In this document: one piece after another, positions 52,336-60,113 of the stretch
How positions within the stretch are numbered: position 1 is the first letter of the stretch
How the letters are laid out: every line of letters begins with the position of its first letter
Assembly: GCF_027942295.1 (NCBI RefSeq)
Contig: NZ_CP101416.1
Location: forward strand, 310,001-374,000
Length of the DNA: 64,000 bases
Reading direction: 5' to 3'
From: Pseudanabaena sp. Chao 1811
GTDB taxonomy: Bacteria > Cyanobacteriota > Cyanobacteriia > Pseudanabaenales > Pseudanabaenaceae
Position numbers and translations under genes: made by a program
Notes under the pieces: generated by a model
Told to the model about the DNA's origin: nothing
Databases searched by the model: none
What the model saw: the letters and a program-made list of their open reading frames with translations, nothing else

Positions 52336-52585
52336 AGATTTAAAGAAGATTCTAGAAAATAACCCAGATGGGATTACTTTTTTTGAAGCAAGTACAAAAA
52401 CAATGGAACTAAATCCTGCAAGACGGTTGCATTATGAACAATACATTAGACAACTTCGGGATGAACAATTAGTTGAGATAGTAAGAGATGATAAGGTGTT
52501 TAATGGTAATGGCTCTTTAAAACGACAGGACATTATTAGAAAAAGACGAACTACTCAGCTATCCTTTTTTAAATTCCCTTTTTAG
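52336..52585 (+). pseudogene. Gene remnant cut by IS1, unknown function
   Basis: About 82 codons open from the IS1 end: DLKKILENNPDGITFFEAST, then RRLHYEQYIRQLRDEQLV, ending FFKFPF. The only possible start is a GTG that lies within the IS1 inverted repeat, so the true 5' part has been lost. The bases left of the IS1 are REP sequence, not the missing gene part. I do not recognise the family. Confidence 0.5.
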
Positions 52586-52733
52586 AGATTTATTCCTGAC
52601 AATTTTTAGTCAATATCCTAAAAAAGCTTGATTAGCGTATAACTTTGTTTGAGATCGTGTAGTTTGTGACTTAAACCTATGACAGTTGAGTTAAACTAAA
52701 AGCCTAAGTCTCTTAATATGTAGTTGCTTTACG

Positions 52734-53252
52734 ATGGAGTCACTGTTTTCTACTCAAGGCATCATGGTTATGCTGCTCGGTGCATATGCTGTTGCCATGT
52801 GGATGTTTCTCACCAGCGCACCGAAAGTACATACGATCATGGTTTCTGACCTCGATCAAGCGCGATATTTTTACGAAGGCGAGTTAAAACTGCCGATCGC
52901 TGATGTGCCGCTACATTATTACTATGGCTATGAATACGGCATGGGTGCACCTGCTGATCCTATTTATATCCCTGCCACGGCACGAACCGCTAAGTCTAAA
53001 TATTCAGCAGACATGGAAGGCGCATGGTATCAACTAAAGAAGAATGTGCAACTGCATATAGTTCCGGGAGCAAATACCACAGATTCCAATCGCAGTCGGC
53101 ATATTTGTTTTAATCGCGACTGTGTAGAACAACTCTTGTTGCAAATTCAAATTAAAGGCATTAAGCACAAAGTCCGTAGCGAAAAGCCACTTAACTTTTT
53201 AGTCAAAGATCCTGATGGACAGGTAATTGAAATTGCTGAAGTGATTAGCTAA
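52734..53252 (+). CDS. Membrane-anchored VOC (glyoxalase-like) protein
   Basis: 172 residues. N-terminal TM helix (about 8-27, GIMVMLLGAYAVAMWMFL), then a VOC domain: KVHTIMVSDLDQARYFYEGE, and the closing pattern FLVKDPDGQVIEIAE. The glyoxalase-fold metal ligands are only partly visible, so enzyme activity is uncertain. Conserved in cyanobacteria by my recollection. A terminator hairpin follows at 53270-53300. Confidence 0.8.
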   Translation: MESLFSTQGIMVMLLGAYAVAMWMFLTSAPKVHTIMVSDLDQARYFYEGELKLPIADVPLHYYYGYEYGMGAPADPIYIPATARTAKSKYSADMEGAWYQLKKNVQLHIVPGANTTDSNRSRHICFNRDCVEQLLLQIQIKGIKHKVRSEKPLNFLVKDPDGQVIEIAEVIS

Positions 53253-53269
53253 TCAAAAAATAATCTATA

Positions 53270-53300
53270 AAGAGGGCTTGCATTGCAAGCCTTCTTTTTT
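53270..53300 (+). terminator. Terminator of the VOC gene
   Basis: Stem AAGAGGGCTTGC/GCAAGCCTTCTT with a T-run, before carA. Confidence 0.7.
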
Positions 53301-53380
53301 GATCTTGTGACCTAGATAACGTTTAGAATGATCGCTAGTGTCCAAAATAAGTGGACAGCAACGAACGAGTATTTGAAGAT

Positions 53381-54550
53381 ATGGCAACAAAGCAAGCAGC
53401 GATTTTGGTCTTGGCGGATGGTACTTGTTACCGAGGCTATGCCTTTGGCGCGTCTGGAACCGCGATCGGCGAAGTGGTATTTAATACAGGTATGACTGGC
53501 TACCAAGAGGTAATGACCGATCCCAGCTACCGAGGACAAATTGTTACTTTTACCTGCCCTGAACTTGGCAATACAGGCGTAACCCCCGAAGATGATGAAT
53601 CCGATCGCCCACAAGTGCGAGGCGTAATTGCACGTAACATTACGGCTGTCCCAAGTAACTGGCGATCGCGTCAGTCCTTACCCGATTACCTCAAGGCACA
53701 TAATGTTGTTGGTATTGCAGGGATCGATACTCGCGCTTTAACACGCAAATTGCGATCGCTCGGTGCAATGAATGGCGGCATCTCTACGGAAATCCTCGAT
53801 CCTGAAGTATTACTCGCTAAGGTGAAAGCAGCACCATCAATGCAAGGGCAGAACCTCGCTCAAGAAGCTTCCACCGATCGCATTTATGAATGGACAGAAA
53901 AAACCATCTCTGAATGGGAATTTGTGGAGCCATCACAGTTAACAGGTGAAGCCTTAACAGTTGTTGCGATCGACTTCGGCGTAAAGCGGAATATCTTGCG
54001 CCGACTCGCCAGCTATGGTTGCCGCGTGATCGTTGTTCCCGCCGATACCCCCGCCGAAAAGATTCTCTCTTACAACCCCGATGGCATCTTCCTATCCAAC
54101 GGCCCTGGCGATCCCGCCGCCGTTACCCAAGGCATTGAAACCGCTAAGGCTTTGCTAGCTGCGGACAAACCAATGTTTGGAATTTGTCTAGGACACCAGA
54201 TTTTAGGCTTATCGATGGGCGGCGACACCTTCAAGCTCAAATTTGGACATCGCGGACTCAATCAACCTGCCCAAAACCAAGCTGAAAATGCCGATCGCCG
54301 AGTGGAAATCACTAGCCAAAATCACGGGTTTGCCCTCACAGGTGAATCCTTTGACTCCTCTCCCGCGATGTTGACCCATATCAACCTCAATGATCGCACC
54401 GTCGCAGGGCTAGAGCATAAAACCTTGCCGATCTTCTCGGTGCAATATCACCCAGAGGCTAGCCCCGGTCCTCACGATGCCGATTATCTCTTCGAGCGTT
54501 TCGTGAACTCCATGCGCGAACACAAAAATTCTAAGCAGGTTGCTGCTTAA
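53381..54550 (+). CDS. carA: Carbamoyl-phosphate synthase small subunit
   Basis: About 390 residues, the glutamine amidotransferase subunit that feeds ammonia to CarB for arginine and pyrimidine synthesis. N-terminal domain [31 protein letters not shown]; class I GATase domain [24 protein letters not shown] with the nucleophile Cys, and [11 protein letters not shown] with the catalytic His and Glu. I choose the ATG at 53381 since family members start here; a GTG at 53351 adds ten residues. carB is not adjacent, as is usual in cyanobacteria. Confidence 0.96.
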   Translation: MATKQAAILVLADGTCYRGYAFGASGTAIGEVVFNTGMTGYQEVMTDPSYRGQIVTFTCPELGNTGVTPEDDESDRPQVRGVIARNITAVPSNWRSRQSLPDYLKAHNVVGIAGIDTRALTRKLRSLGAMNGGISTEILDPEVLLAKVKAAPSMQGQNLAQEASTDRIYEWTEKTISEWEFVEPSQLTGEALTVVAIDFGVKRNILRRLASYGCRVIVVPADTPAEKILSYNPDGIFLSNGPGDPAAVTQGIETAKALLAADKPMFGICLGHQILGLSMGGDTFKLKFGHRGLNQPAQNQAENADRRVEITSQNHGFALTGESFDSSPAMLTHINLNDRTVAGLEHKTLPIFSVQYHPEASPGPHDADYLFERFVNSMREHKNSKQVAA

Positions 54551-54555
54551 TTTAC

Positions 54556-54590
54556 CCTCACCCCAACCCCTCTCCCGCAGGAGAGGGGCT
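54556..54590. repeat. CT-rich palindrome
   Basis: ACCCCTCTCCCGCAGGAGAG and following GGG form a hairpin of the same type as the interior of the nested element at 17540-17690. It lies between carA and raf1 and may act as a terminator. Confidence 0.55.
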
Positions 54591-54613
54591 AAAAATCCAT
54601 TTATAAAAATACT

Positions 54614-55705
54614 ATGCCAACTCCCGTAGCCAATCTTCCCACCGACTCTGAAGGACTTTTGAGACTCTTACGCCATAAGGAAGGAACTTGGGTGCAATGG
54701 GGAATTGCTTGTCAAATGCTGCAAAAAATGGGTGAAAACTCCCTTGCAATTTTTGAAAATACTGGCTTTGAACCAATTCAACAAAACCAGATTGTGGTTG
54801 CGTCTCAGGTCTATGCCAGTCTACAAGCAGGTAATGCGGCGGATATTGTATTAGCTCATTTTGAGCAGAAAGGGAGTGACATTCTCAATGAGTTGCGTGT
54901 ACTCAATCAGTCTGAGAGAGTGGCGATGGCAACCTTTGCGCTCGAAAAAAATCTAGATGTTTTGGAAGCGAAAGATGTAGTTAAGGCAATGAAGGAAGCT
55001 GCATCTGTGGCTAATTTGCCAGAAGGATTTACCCGCCATCCGGGAGATGCCGTAGTTTTACAAATCCTAAAAGCAACACAAGGTAAAATTGATCCTCAGG
55101 AACGTACGAGATTGATTGCTCGTGGTTTACGCTTTGCTCACAGTGAGAAGGCTCGTGCAGCGATCGAGAGACTTCTTACCGATATGGCAAATCCTACTAA
55201 GAAGAAAGCTCCCAATCTTCCTAATTTCCGTTACGATGCTGAAGATAGTATTCCACGTATTTTGCCTGTTGTCGGCACTTTGCCTCTATCCGTGGAGAAA
55301 TTTACAGCCGTGCCACAAGTGCAGGAATTAACTCCTTTTGGAATTGTCAGCTCCTCAGTTGAATCAACTTGGGCAACTCTCCCTGGTTGGTTTGTAGTCC
55401 ACGAAGCTGAGGATGGGGTGATTGTTTCCTGTAATACTGATACTTTGCAATCAGCCATCAATCAAGAAGTACTTAGCTCTGTGCGCGATCGCGCTGAGGA
55501 TATCTTGATACTAGTTGATCGCTCTCAACGCACATGGGATGAAAATAGCTATTTTGCGATCGCGGGTGAAGATGGCAACCTCAAGTTTGCATGGTTTGAT
55601 ACACAGCCAACCGTAGAAATTTTAGGCAAGGTCACTTTAACTTTGCGTCCCAAACGGTTCTTTGATGAAAAAGCCTCCCAAGATCGCTGGCAGTTTGAGG
55701 AATAA
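54614..55705 (+). CDS. raf1: RuBisCO accumulation factor 1
   Basis: 363 residues, Raf1, a chaperone that dimerises and stabilises RbcL during RuBisCO assembly. N-terminal helical domain (LLRLLRHKEGTWVQWG, Raf1 HTH and helical parts, about 10-200) and a C-terminal beta domain used for dimerisation (about 215-360; RILPVVGTLPLSV, GWFVVHEAEDG, DNSYFAIAG-like DENSYFAIAGEDG). Length is normal. Its presence supports an oxygenic phototroph. Separated from carA by a CT-rich repeat; probably its own unit. Confidence 0.95.
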   Translation: MPTPVANLPTDSEGLLRLLRHKEGTWVQWGIACQMLQKMGENSLAIFENTGFEPIQQNQIVVASQVYASLQAGNAADIVLAHFEQKGSDILNELRVLNQSERVAMATFALEKNLDVLEAKDVVKAMKEAASVANLPEGFTRHPGDAVVLQILKATQGKIDPQERTRLIARGLRFAHSEKARAAIERLLTDMANPTKKKAPNLPNFRYDAEDSIPRILPVVGTLPLSVEKFTAVPQVQELTPFGIVSSSVESTWATLPGWFVVHEAEDGVIVSCNTDTLQSAINQEVLSSVRDRAEDILILVDRSQRTWDENSYFAIAGEDGNLKFAWFDTQPTVEILGKVTLTLRPKRFFDEKASQDRWQFEE

Positions 55706-55743
55706 TGGGCAATTACGATCCAAAGTTTTGACTGGCAAAGATG

Positions 55744-55834
55744 TATAGCAATCCTAAATGTTTTGTGGAAGCGCACCCCGCAGGGGTGTGCTTCCACAAA
55801 ACCAAAAATCTACAAATGATTTAGGATTGCTATA
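55744..55834. repeat. Palindromic repeat, family F
   Basis: Ends TATAGCAATCCTAAAT and ATTTAGGATTGCTATA are perfect inverted repeats. The interior has hairpin TTTTGTGGAAGC..ACCCC with its complement. Just downstream of raf1. Confidence 0.75.
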
Positions 55835-55835
55835 T

Positions 55836-55895
55836 TAACGTAAGTTCGACAACGCCATTTGCGCGACGCGAAGCGTCGCGCAAATGGCGTTATAT
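55836..55895. repeat. Palindromic repeat, family B, short copy
   Basis: Starts TAACGTAAGTTCGACAACGC and holds the hairpin GCCATTTGCGCGACGC with its complement, but lacks the second hairpin and full right end. Confidence 0.65.
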
Positions 55896-55940
55896 TAATC
55901 AGGATTAAAGATTAAGTCAGAATCATAGGAGGCTTAGATA

Positions 55941-56549
55941 ATGGCATACAGCGATTTTGATCTAAGAAAGGTTAAGCAGAACCTCGGCGTTAATTTAATT
56001 GAAAGGGAAAATCTTTTTTCATCTATTCAATGTTTTAGTATCAGTGCATATCTTAAAGAAACTCTAGCCGAAAATATTCCTCTAGCGCGTGCAATTAATA
56101 CTGAAAAAGCGCGATCAGAGTTGATCATTGCCAATATTTTAGTTGAGTTAAGAAAAATTCTAGAGCATAAAATAAGTTTTTTTTCTGGAATTGAATTTAA
56201 CGTTGATAAAGAAAAAGGACTAAATGGATTTTGTGATTTCATTATCAGTGCATCCACCGAACAATTAATGTTAAGTAATCCCATTGTTGCTGTTGTGGAA
56301 GCGAAAAATGAAAATATTATCGGTGGATTAGGTCAATGTATTGCGGAAATGGTTGCATCAAAAATTTTTAACGAACAGGAAAATGAGGCAATCGTAAAAA
56401 GAGTTTATGGAGTCGTAACGACAGGAACAACATGGAAATTTCTAAAGATAGATGATAGGGATGTGTATATAGATTTAGACGAATATCCAATTGAAAATCC
56501 TGAAAAAATTATCGGTATTTTATTAGCAATGGTGTCTCAGAATGCCTAG
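55941..56549 (+). CDS. PD-(D/E)XK nuclease-fold-like protein, function unknown
   Basis: 202 residues, soluble. Residues placed as in the PD-(D/E)XK fold: Glu60 in RSELIIANIL, Asp99 in LNGFCDFIIS, Glu120-x-Lys122 in IVAVVEAKNENI, then GGLGQCIAEM, a Gln-containing helix typical of such nucleases. Codon use is more AT-rich than neighbours, with few HIP1 sites, which hints at later acquisition. Such proteins occur singly in cyanobacterial genomes and are often labelled hypothetical. Nuclease activity is an inference. The ATG follows AGGAGGCTTAGATA, a strong ribosome site. Confidence 0.75.
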   Translation: MAYSDFDLRKVKQNLGVNLIERENLFSSIQCFSISAYLKETLAENIPLARAINTEKARSELIIANILVELRKILEHKISFFSGIEFNVDKEKGLNGFCDFIISASTEQLMLSNPIVAVVEAKNENIIGGLGQCIAEMVASKIFNEQENEAIVKRVYGVVTTGTTWKFLKIDDRDVYIDLDEYPIENPEKIIGILLAMVSQNA

Positions 56550-56593
56550 TATTGGGCAATGGTCATTTACAGCGCTTTGCGCTGACTTGAAAC

Positions 56594-56646
56594 CCAGAGA
56601 AATTTTTGAAAGCGCGGCTTCGCCGCGCTTTCAAAAATTTCTCTGG
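56594..56646. repeat. Perfect palindrome
   Basis: CCAGAGAAATTTTTGAAAGC and its complement around GCGGCTTCGCCGC. Lies between converging genes and can end both. Confidence 0.7.
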
Positions 56647-56676
56647 ACGACAAAGTACCAATTTTAAGATTTCTGG

Positions 56677-58365
56677 CTATGAACGAACTGGTAAGCAAAT
56701 TGTACGGGTGACTTTACAATTAATCCCTTGATAATCGCGGCAAACTTTTTTAGCTGTATTTTCGGCAGTAATCGAACTGACAGCCCAGCCTGAGCCTGCT
56801 GCTCCATTAGAACCTTCGGCAAGGGACATACAAGCATTTCTTGACCAGATCAATACTTGACAATCTCCAGGGCTAGAGAGACTTTCACATTCACTTAAAG
56901 CTCTAGCTTCGGCAGCTTTTTGGGTAGTGAAATTCCAAGAGTATCCCTTATCTTGTGTTGAAGGCGATCGCGCGATCGCCCCATAACTGTCGGTTCGACT
57001 CAGTGGATTAGTTGGCGAAGGTGTTGGTGTAATGCTAGGAGTTGGACTGGGAATAGCTGTTGGGGTTGCCACAGGCTGAGTTGTTTCGGGACTAGGGGAA
57101 GCTGTCGGTGATTCTGTAGGAGAGGGACTTGCGGAAACAATGGGAGAAGCGCTAGGAGAACTTGAGACAGAGGGAGTGGTTGATATATCGCTCTTAGAAT
57201 TGTTGTTGGAATTATTGTTGGAGCTATTGTCCGCCTGACGATTAGTTAGCTTTGGCAAGATCATCGCTGTGGCGATCGCCGCAAATACTGAGGTCAAGGC
57301 AATCAAAGCAATCCACAGAATTGGGCGAAAGTTACTTAAGGAATGGCTAGGAGCAGAAATCGTGGCATGGGGAGCCGTATGCGACGGCTGGGGAGTCGTG
57401 GGCGCAGGGACAGGCACAGTCGGATTGGAAGCAGGTGGCACATTAGAGCCTGAGTCTGGATAGGGTGAATGCGTAATTGCTTCGGTTGGGGCGATATTCA
57501 CCGTAGGAATATTCGCAGGAATAAAATTAATATTGGTAGCAGATAGGGATTGTATGGCGTGTAAAGCCTCAATCGCCGATTCATAGCGCTGACTAAAATG
57601 ATAGAACACCATTTTTTGCAATATTTCGGCAAATTCATGGCTAACTTCAGCGCGATCTCGCCACAAAATTTCACCAGTATTGGCATCTTCCTGCAAGCTA
57701 TCGGGGGCTATACCTGTGAGTGCCTGAATGCCAATCATGCCTACAGCATAAACATCACTACTCAAACGAGGTTTACCCCTTGCCTGTTCGCTAGGCATAT
57801 AGCCTGGGGAGCCAATACTAACGGTGACATTGGTATTTCCTTGGGAATCAGTACCTAATACACCAACATCCTTAACAGCACCAAAATCAATCAGCACAAT
57901 TTTGCCATCTTGACGACGACGCATCAGGTTAGCGAGTTTAATATCCCGATGGATAACATTATTTTGATGGACAAAGGCGAGAACTTCTAGAATCTCTAGC
58001 AGTAGAGTAATTGTGGCACTTTCTGAGAGTTTGCGACCGATGGGAATCTCGGCGGCTAAGCTATATCCATCCACAAATTCTTGGACTAAAAAGAACTCTC
58101 CATTTTCTTCAAAGTGAGCAAATAGCGTAGGGATTTGGGAATGGGAATTACCTAATTTATAAAGGTATTCAGCCTCGCGTTCAAATAAACTTTTAGCGAT
58201 TGGCAAAACCTGTGGACTCGTATCTTTAGGCTTAAGCTGTTTTACTACACATTTGGGATAGCCTGGTAAGTCTATGTCTTCAGCTAAGTAAGTATCTCCA
58301 AAACCACCACTTCCTAGCACTTGCAAAATTTTGTAGCGATTCCTTAATGTTTTGCCAACTAACAT
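56677..58365 (-). CDS. Serine/threonine protein kinase with C-terminal DUF4189 domain
   Basis: 562 residues. Kinase domain about 8-275: glycine loop LGSGGFGDTY, VVKQL with Lys, catalytic VIHRDIKLANL, DFGAVK, SPGYMPSEQ activation segment, DVYAVGMI. A Pro/Ser/Thr-rich linker follows, one TM helix (about 352-374), a long Ser/Pro/Thr stretch (about 385-460), and a C-terminal DUF4189 domain with SYGAIARS, several Cys (CESL, DCQV, ACMSL, VCRDY, NCKV, ICLP). Typical cyanobacterial Hanks-type kinase with a periplasmic sensor-like tail. I choose the ATG at 58363-58365; the GTG at 58371 lies in the ribosome site. Confidence 0.93.
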   Translation of the reverse strand: MLVGKTLRNRYKILQVLGSGGFGDTYLAEDIDLPGYPKCVVKQLKPKDTSPQVLPIAKSLFEREAEYLYKLGNSHSQIPTLFAHFEENGEFFLVQEFVDGYSLAAEIPIGRKLSESATITLLLEILEVLAFVHQNNVIHRDIKLANLMRRRQDGKIVLIDFGAVKDVGVLGTDSQGNTNVTVSIGSPGYMPSEQARGKPRLSSDVYAVGMIGIQALTGIAPDSLQEDANTGEILWRDRAEVSHEFAEILQKMVFYHFSQRYESAIEALHAIQSLSATNINFIPANIPTVNIAPTEAITHSPYPDSGSNVPPASNPTVPVPAPTTPQPSHTAPHATISAPSHSLSNFRPILWIALIALTSVFAAIATAMILPKLTNRQADNSSNNNSNNNSKSDISTTPSVSSSPSASPIVSASPSPTESPTASPSPETTQPVATPTAIPSPTPSITPTPSPTNPLSRTDSYGAIARSPSTQDKGYSWNFTTQKAAEARALSECESLSSPGDCQVLIWSRNACMSLAEGSNGAAGSGWAVSSITAENTAKKVCRDYQGINCKVTRTICLPVRS

Positions 58366-58455
58366 AGTCACCTACCCAGCTCTAAACCACTGCTATACCT
58401 TTAGCTTAACAAACAGCGATATGATTGAGCTAATATGCTTAATCTAGATTATTGA

Positions 58456-59094
58456 ATGCAAAATCAACGGGCTATCGTGTTAGGAGTATCTGGAGCATCA
58501 GGCATGATTTATGCCGTGCGATCGCTCAAATTTTTGCTAAGTAATCATTACCACGTCGATCTGGTGGCTTCTAAAGCCGCGATGATGGTTTGGCAATCGG
58601 AAAATAACATTGCCATGCCCAGTAATTTGCGATCGCAGGAACAGTTTTGGCGAGATCAAAGTGAAACCGTGGATGGCAAATTAGTTTGTCATCAATGGGC
58701 AGATGTGGGGGCAACGATCGCCAGTGGTTCATTTCGGACATTGGGTATGTTGGTTATCCCTTGCAGCATGGCAACGGTAGCCAAAATTGCTCACGGTTTA
58801 AGTTCAGATTTGTTAGAGCGAGCTGCCGATGTCCACCTCAAAGAAGGTCGTCGTTTGGTGATCGTTCCCCGTGAAACCCCCTTAAGTCTGATTCATTTAC
58901 GAAATCTCACAACCCTAGCGGAGGCAGGGGCAAGGATCGTCCCAGCGATTCCTGCTTGGTATCATAAACCCCAAACCATCGAGGATTTGGTAGATTTTGT
59001 CATTGCCAGAGCGCTTGATCAATTGGATATTGATACAAATTTAATCCAGCGTTGGCAAGGTAGAAAGACTGAAATTTTTGAAGGAGAGCAATAA
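58456..59094 (+). CDS. ubiX: Flavin prenyltransferase UbiX
   Basis: 212 residues. UbiX attaches dimethylallyl to FMN, making the prenylated FMN cofactor for UbiD decarboxylases (quinone pathways). Motifs: LGVSGASGMIYAV at the N-terminus, ASGSF (FMN site), PCSMATVAKIAHG and VPRETPLSLIHL. The C-terminus is slightly extended (RWQGRKTEIFEGEQ). Stop and the next ATG are 2 bases apart, so the LapA-like gene is probably co-transcribed. Confidence 0.95.
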   Translation: MQNQRAIVLGVSGASGMIYAVRSLKFLLSNHYHVDLVASKAAMMVWQSENNIAMPSNLRSQEQFWRDQSETVDGKLVCHQWADVGATIASGSFRTLGMLVIPCSMATVAKIAHGLSSDLLERAADVHLKEGRRLVIVPRETPLSLIHLRNLTTLAEAGARIVPAIPAWYHKPQTIEDLVDFVIARALDQLDIDTNLIQRWQGRKTEIFEGEQ

Positions 59095-59096
59095 CT

Positions 59097-59684
59097 ATGA
59101 CGCGATCGCCCTTTGGTAAGCAATCACCAACGCCAAATACTGCTAGAAAAAATTCTTCAGGAGCGCTACCGATTGTCCAGCTTGTGATTTTGGGGATTGT
59201 GATCACCATTTTTGCGGCGGTATTTATCCAGAATCTGCAACCTCTGGTACAGGTTTTCTTTTTAGGTCAAAAGACTTTGCCAATTCCTCTGAGTGGAGCA
59301 ATGTTAATTGCCTTTGTGACTGGTGGGCTGATTGCTTTGGTGTTTAATGTGATCGCTTCTTGGCAACAGAATCTCGCGATCCGTCGAGCAGTGGTTGCAG
59401 CTGGCTACGGGACAGAGGGAAAAAAGGAGCAGGTCAAACCTAGTAATCCTCCTAGTAGCTACCAAGCAGAGCGCTATTCTCAAGAAGAGGATGAGGAAGA
59501 TTTTGAAGAAGATGAGTATGAAGAAGAAGATCTAGAGGAAGAAGAGGAGGAGTTTTACGAAGAGGAGGAGGAAGATGATGATCCTGATACTGTCCCCTAT
59601 GGCGATCGCAAAAATTTAAAATCGGCTAAACCTAATCGTGAAAAACGCGATCGACCTCCCCTTGAGGCTCGATATATCAGATAG
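59097..59684 (+). CDS. LapA-domain-like membrane protein with acidic tail
   Basis: 195 residues. Two TM helices (about 24-46 and 62-86; the first followed by NLQPLVQVFFLG) in the pattern of the LipopolysaccharideA/DUF1049-like small membrane proteins, then a cytoplasmic tail. The tail holds an unusually acidic stretch at about 128-165 made almost only of Glu, Asp and Tyr, followed by a basic end. Function unknown. It overlaps a palindrome at its stop. Co-directional with ubiX. Confidence 0.75.
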   Translation: MTRSPFGKQSPTPNTARKNSSGALPIVQLVILGIVITIFAAVFIQNLQPLVQVFFLGQKTLPIPLSGAMLIAFVTGGLIALVFNVIASWQQNLAIRRAVVAAGYGTEGKKEQVKPSNPPSSYQAERYSQEEDEEDFEEDEYEEEDLEEEEEEFYEEEEEDDDPDTVPYGDRKNLKSAKPNREKRDRPPLEARYIR

Positions 59685-59741
59685 ATATAAAAAAATTTTC
59701 GTGGCACGGCGAAGCCGTGCCACGAAAATTTTTTTATATCT
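59683..59741. repeat. 59-base perfect palindrome
   Basis: AGATATAAAAAAATTTTCGT with GGCACGGC and the exact complement. It overlaps the stop codon of the preceding gene and so may be its terminator. Confidence 0.75.
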
Positions 59742-59801
59742 AAAGTATTATGGTATTCGGTACTTTACATTGATTGTATCAATCTCTATCCAAAATAATT
59801 C

Positions 59802-59884
59802 GGTAGTGCTAAATAGGTAAGGATGGGCGGCGCTTCGCGCCGCCCATCCTTACCACAATAAATCCTTTCCTTTTTAGGACTACC
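59802..59884. repeat. Palindromic repeat, family A copy 5
   Basis: Ends GGTAGTGCTAAATAGG and CCTTTTTAGGACTACC. Hairpin GGTAAGGATGGGCGGCGC and its complement. The best preserved copy in the window. Confidence 0.8.
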
Positions 59885-59921
59885 AATAATTCCTAGTTCT
59901 TAATTTATAAAAGTCTTTACT

Positions 59922-60107
59922 ATGTCAACTCCTGAAACCTTAAAAGAAAGATTTGTAGCGATCGCTAGCAAACGTGAATTATTAGTCCAACTATCCCTCA
60001 AGGATAATTTGGGTAGCCTGAGTATCGATGTCATCCAAGCTCTAGAAGAACTTGATGACCTCCTCATTGAAATCAGAAAAATCTTTCCCGATTGGCAACA
60101 GGACTAG
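59922..60107 (+). CDS. Small helical protein, unknown function (61 residues)
   Basis: Starts STPETLKERFVAIASKRELL and ends RKIFPDWQQD. Amphipathic helices with Leu/Glu/Asp pattern (VIQALEELDDLLIEIRKI), no TM helix. The stop lies 6 bases before the ATG of the hydrolase gene, so the two are probably co-transcribed. Not recognised as a named family. Confidence 0.65.
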   Translation: MSTPETLKERFVAIASKRELLVQLSLKDNLGSLSIDVIQALEELDDLLIEIRKIFPDWQQD

Positions 60108-60113
60108 ATTTCC

